A stretch of 8,474 nt of DNA from an uncultured Alphaproteobacteria bacterium (GTDB lineage Bacteria; Pseudomonadota; Alphaproteobacteria; Puniceispirillales; UBA1172): positions 1-8,474 of the forward strand of contig CALFYS010000076.1 in assembly GCA_937952245.1 (NCBI GenBank), in the 5' to 3' direction. Within the stretch, counting starts at the first letter, position 1, and every line of letters begins with the position of its first letter. The translations under genes and the position numbers were made by a program. Under the pieces are notes generated by a model. The model searched no databases. It was given only the letters and a program-made list of their open reading frames with translations, and was not told where the DNA came from. Of this stretch, positions 6,828 through 8,474 are shown one piece after another.

Positions 6828-7011
6828 GATCAGACCCTTTTTTTGATGCTGATGGCTCACCATCGGCGCGCCCTCTTTTTTGGGCTTTGCGGCGGCGCAG
6901 ATTATCCCGCAAGGCTTGCGCCAAACGGTCTTGGCGCTTTTCGGCCTCGGTCTTTGTGGTTTCTTTTGCGATGGTGGGCGAATTGGATGGCGGCATTGGG
7001 TTTTCAGTCAT
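6820..7011 (-). CDS. Small basic conserved protein upstream of murA
   Basis: 63-residue protein with a disordered polar N-terminus (1-22), a basic amphipathic helix RQDRLAQALRDNLRRRKAQKR at about 26-46, and a short charged tail. Similar small proteins with an R-L-x-x-x-L-R-x-N-L-x-R-R-K-A-Q core are, to my recollection, common next to murA in Alphaproteobacteria; the function is unknown, and nucleic-acid or ribosome contact is only a guess from the charge. The ATG at 7011 is chosen over the TTG at 7014. No strong Shine-Dalgarno sequence precedes it. The stop overlaps the murA start by 8 nt, and the last codons carry an A7 run plus GGG that serves as the murA ribosome-binding site, so coupling with murA is likely. 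As the first gene of the leftward train it lies about 23 nt from a possible transcription start. Confidence 0.7.
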   Translation of the reverse strand: MTENPMPPSNSPTIAKETTKTEAEKRQDRLAQALRDNLRRRKAQKRGRADGEPSASKKGSDHG

Positions 7012-7040
7012 CAAGATGTATCAGCGTGAAGGTTAACTTT

Positions 7041-7069
7041 AATATAATCGGCTTTACCCGTATGATAAA
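7041..7069 (-). promoter_or_regulatory. Candidate promoter for the leftward murA train
   Basis: On the minus strand TATATT (7046-7041) matches the -10 consensus at five of six positions. At 17-nt spacing the -35 would be TTTATC (7069-7064), a weak three-of-six match. The predicted start would be near 7034, giving a leader of about 23 nt to the ATG at 7011. Confidence is limited because AT-rich DNA yields such matches easily. Confidence 0.4.
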
Positions 7070-7071
7070 GC
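7051..7071. repeat. Inverted repeat GCTTTA-N9-TAAAGC
   Basis: Perfect 6-bp arms at 7051-7056 and 7066-7071 surround a 9-nt spacer. The repeat covers the proposed -35 and spacer of the leftward promoter, a position suited to a repressor or activator site. No transcription-factor family consensus is recognised. Confidence 0.35.
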
Positions 7072-7115
7072 AATAGATGGTGTATCCTCAACATATGGCC
7101 AGAAAATGGCGTGTC

Positions 7116-7131
7116 TTCACAATGATGTGAA
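7116..7131. repeat. Inverted repeat TTCACA-N4-TGTGAA
   Basis: Perfect 6-bp arms (7116-7121 and 7126-7131) flank ATGA, near the middle of the divergent region. The arms are arranged in the opposite order from a CRP/FNR-type TGTGA-N6-TCACA site. It may be a regulator-binding palindrome or a small hairpin. Only the symmetry is directly seen. Confidence 0.35.
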
Positions 7132-7164
7132 TTGCATTTCCCCCGAAAGCCTTCATATCTTAAC

Positions 7165-7192
7165 ATGACAAAACCGTAATCAATCATAAGAT
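7165..7192 (+). promoter_or_regulatory. Candidate promoter for the TVP38/oxidoreductase pair
   Basis: ATGACA (7165-7170, five of six matches to the -35 consensus) and TAAGAT (7187-7192, four of six matches to the -10) are 16 nt apart. Transcription would begin near 7199, about 28 nt before the ATG at 7227. Position and spacing are good, sequence match moderate. Confidence 0.4.
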
Positions 7193-7226
7193 CATTTCTG
7201 ACCCCCAATATTTGGATTCCCATCCC

Positions 7227-7934
7227 ATGGAAACAAAACCTTCTCTCTTTAAACGTTTAATGCCGATTGCCATTCTGGTCTTGGGATTGGTGTTGTTTTT
7301 TGTGTTGGATCTAGGGCGGTTTATTTCGATCAGCGCTTTGGCCGAAAACTATTTGGCGATCACCGGCTGGGTGGCGGATAACCTGTTGCTGGCCATCGCC
7401 GCTTATTTCGCGCTTTACACCATCGCCGTTGCCTTCAGCCTGCCCATCGCAAGTCCGTTGACCTTAGCGGGCGGCGCGGTTTTGGGCTATATCGCCGCGC
7501 CGGTGATTATCCTTGCCGCCACTTTGGGGGCGTTGATCTTGTTCCTTGCGGCACGGGGCGCGTTTGCCGATGTGTTGGAAAAACGTTGCGGGCCTTTCAT
7601 GGCTAAAATTTCAGAAGGGTTTCATGAACAACCGTTTTTCTGGTTATTGGCCTTGCGGTTGATCCCATTGGCGCCGTTTTGGGCGGTGAATATTGCCCCT
7701 GCACTATTGGGGATGCGAACATCGAGTTACATCACCGCCACTTTGATTGGCATCGCCCCGGGGACAACGGTTTATGTCGCCGTTGGACGCGGGTTTGACG
7801 CGGTCTTGGCGGCGGGGAAAGCGCCGGATTTATCAACATTAGGCGATATTCGCATTATCGCACCATTGGTTGGGCTTGGGGTGCTGGCATTGATCCCGAT
7901 TGTCGCCAAGAAATTCTTAAAGAAAGGCCAATAA
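7227..7934 (+). CDS. TVP38/TMEM64 family membrane protein (VTT domain)
   Basis: Inner-membrane protein of 235 residues in the TVP38/TMEM64 (VTT, DedA-related) family; related proteins elsewhere are linked to lipid scrambling or transport, but no substrate is known for this one. Hydrophobic segments lie at about 12-29, 50-74, 78-109, 136-162, 168-186 and 208-228, the middle ones partly re-entrant in this family. Family hallmarks are LTLAGGAVLGY at 78-88 and LLALRLIPLAPFWAVNIAPALLGM at 140-163, with R144 in the conserved LR-x-IP turn, then PGTTVYVAVGRG at 178-189. The C-terminus is basic (AKKFLKKGQ), suggesting a cytoplasmic end. The ATG at 7227 is chosen over the TTG at 7212; neither has a strong Shine-Dalgarno sequence. 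The stop is 1 nt before the oxidoreductase ATG, so the two form an operon. Confidence 0.9.
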   Translation: METKPSLFKRLMPIAILVLGLVLFFVLDLGRFISISALAENYLAITGWVADNLLLAIAAYFALYTIAVAFSLPIASPLTLAGGAVLGYIAAPVIILAATLGALILFLAARGAFADVLEKRCGPFMAKISEGFHEQPFFWLLALRLIPLAPFWAVNIAPALLGMRTSSYITATLIGIAPGTTVYVAVGRGFDAVLAAGKAPDLSTLGDIRIIAPLVGLGVLALIPIVAKKFLKKGQ

Positions 7935-7935
7935 C

Positions 7936-8474
7936 ATGACTGTCTTAACCCCTGATCTTTGCATCATTGGCGGCGGCTCTGGCGGGCTTAGCCTTGCGGC
8001 TGGCGCGTCACAAATGGGGGCGGATGTGGTGCTGTTTGAAGGCGGCAAGATGGGCGGCGATTGCCTTAATTATGGCTGTGTTCCGTCTAAGGCCATGCTG
8101 GCCGCCGCGAAAGCCGCCCATGCCGCCCAAGGCAAAGCGGAAATGGGGATTACCACGGCCAATGTGGACGTTGATTTCAAAGCCGTCAAAGCCCATGTCG
8201 CCAATGTGATTGCGGGCATCGCCCCCCATGATTCCGTTGAACGCTTCCAAGGGTTTGGCGTTAATGTTATCGAAGATTACGGCAGGTTTACTGGCCGCCA
8301 TGAAATTTCAGGCGGCGGTTATGTGGTGCGGCCGAAATATACCGTCATCGCCACGGGGTCATCGGCCTTTGTGCCGCCCATCCCGGGGATTGATACCGTG
8401 CCTTACCTGACCAATGAAACGATCTTTAGCGATATGACCCGCCCTGATCATCTGGTGGTGATTGGCGGCGGGCC
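7936..8474 (+). CDS. Pyridine nucleotide-disulfide oxidoreductase, mercuric-reductase-like (partial)
   Basis: FAD-dependent disulfide oxidoreductase; about 179 N-terminal residues are visible and the rest is beyond the right edge. The FAD-binding loop is GGGSGG at 12-17, ending in the acidic E35. The redox-active pair is C43-LNYG-C48 in GGDCLNYGCVPSKA, the CX4C pattern shared by mercuric reductase and dihydrolipoamide dehydrogenase. ATGSS followed by PIPGI is the usual second FAD segment, and VVIGGG at the edge begins the NAD(P)H domain. There is no N-terminal heavy-metal-associated domain, and the C-terminus that would carry mercury-binding cysteines cannot be seen, so substrate is undecided; it should not be called MerA. 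The ATG at 7936 follows the TVP38 stop by 1 nt and has AAAGG about 8 nt upstream. The context suggests a membrane-linked redox role, which is inference. Confidence 0.9.
   Translation, partial: MTVLTPDLCIIGGGSGGLSLAAGASQMGADVVLFEGGKMGGDCLNYGCVPSKAMLAAAKAAHAAQGKAEMGITTANVDVDFKAVKAHVANVIAGIAPHDSVERFQGFGVNVIEDYGRFTGRHEISGGGYVVRPKYTVIATGSSAFVPPIPGIDTVPYLTNETIFSDMTRPDHLVVIGGG

Larger units (their letters stand above)
7012..7226. promoter_or_regulatory. Divergent intergenic region between the murA train and the TVP38 gene
   Basis: This 215-bp stretch is the only sizeable non-coding region in the window and is clearly more AT-rich than the genes beside it. It must hold promoters for the leftward and rightward units. 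Within it I see one candidate promoter per direction and two perfect 6-bp inverted repeats, each listed separately. No tRNA, riboswitch-like fold or terminator is apparent. A 70-codon leftward ORF spans it (7223-7011), but it uses AGA, AGG and ATA codons unlike the neighbouring genes, so I treat the region as non-coding. Confidence 0.7.

Noticed and set aside
7043..7048. Perfect TATAAT on the plus strand as the -10 of the TVP38 gene
   Set aside because: No -35 at the right spacing, and it is about 180 nt from the start codon; it is the complement side of the AT block used for the leftward promoter candidate.
7011..7223. 70-codon leftward ORF in the divergent spacer whose TGA overlaps the small gene ATG (TGATG)
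   Set aside because: It uses AGA, AGG and ATA codons and is AT-richer than all neighbouring genes, covers both proposed promoters, and its product resembles nothing I know. The one-base overlap is probably chance.
1..8474. CRISPR arrays, transposons, prophage genes, tRNA or rRNA genes, defence systems
   Set aside because: No regularly spaced repeats, transposase motifs, terminal inverted repeats, cloverleaf-like segments or defence-type domains were found; gene content is conserved housekeeping.

Overview
The window looks like chromosomal core sequence from an alphaproteobacterium of moderate GC. The main evidence is gene order. Read on the minus strand it runs: small basic protein, murA, DUF2948, hisG, hisD, UPF0262, low-molecular-weight phosphatase-like protein, infA, maf, RNase E/G. 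The block murA / DUF2948 / hisD / UPF0262 / phosphatase / infA / maf / RNase E-G is a familiar alphaproteobacterial neighbourhood, and DUF2948 and UPF0262 are largely alphaproteobacterial families. I cannot name the genus. A hisG next to hisD in this block is compatible with Rhodospirillales-like or SAR116-like lineages, but that is inference.

Layout. Positions 1-7011 are one dense leftward gene train: RNase E/G (1-1080, cut by the left edge), maf (1086-1682), infA (1744-1962), phosphatase-like (2059-2553), UPF0262 (2553-3053), hisD (3058-4353), hisG (4343-5038), DUF2948 (5086-5526), murA (5571-6827) and a 63-residue basic protein (6820-7011). Three junctions overlap (small gene/murA by 8 nt, hisG/hisD by 11 nt, UPF0262/phosphatase by 1 nt) and the other gaps are 4-96 nt. 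One long transcript is therefore plausible, possibly with a second start before infA. Positions 7012-7226 are an AT-richer divergent intergenic region with candidate promoters for both directions and two inverted repeats. Rightward from there come a TVP38/TMEM64 (VTT-domain) membrane protein (7227-7934) and, after 1 nt, a mercuric-reductase-like FAD/disulfide oxidoreductase (7936 to the right edge, incomplete).

How they work together. The leftward train mixes housekeeping functions: the first committed step of peptidoglycan synthesis (MurA), the first and last steps of histidine synthesis (HisG, HisD), translation initiation (IF-1), nucleotide-pool sanitation (Maf), RNA cleavage (RNase E/G) and several conserved proteins of unknown role. 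The rightward pair looks like a membrane protein plus a flavin oxidoreductase expressed as a unit.

I find no mobile element, CRISPR array, tRNA, rRNA or phage gene, and no clear new system. Many annotated starts are moved downstream of the longest possible ORF because a good Shine-Dalgarno sequence sits before an internal ATG. The points worth a second look are modest: a compact RNase E/G with altered metal-site and sensor motifs, a hairpin just before hisG, a repeated start-codon motif in the DUF2948 gene, an A7 run at the small-gene/murA junction, and operator-like repeats in the divergent promoter region.
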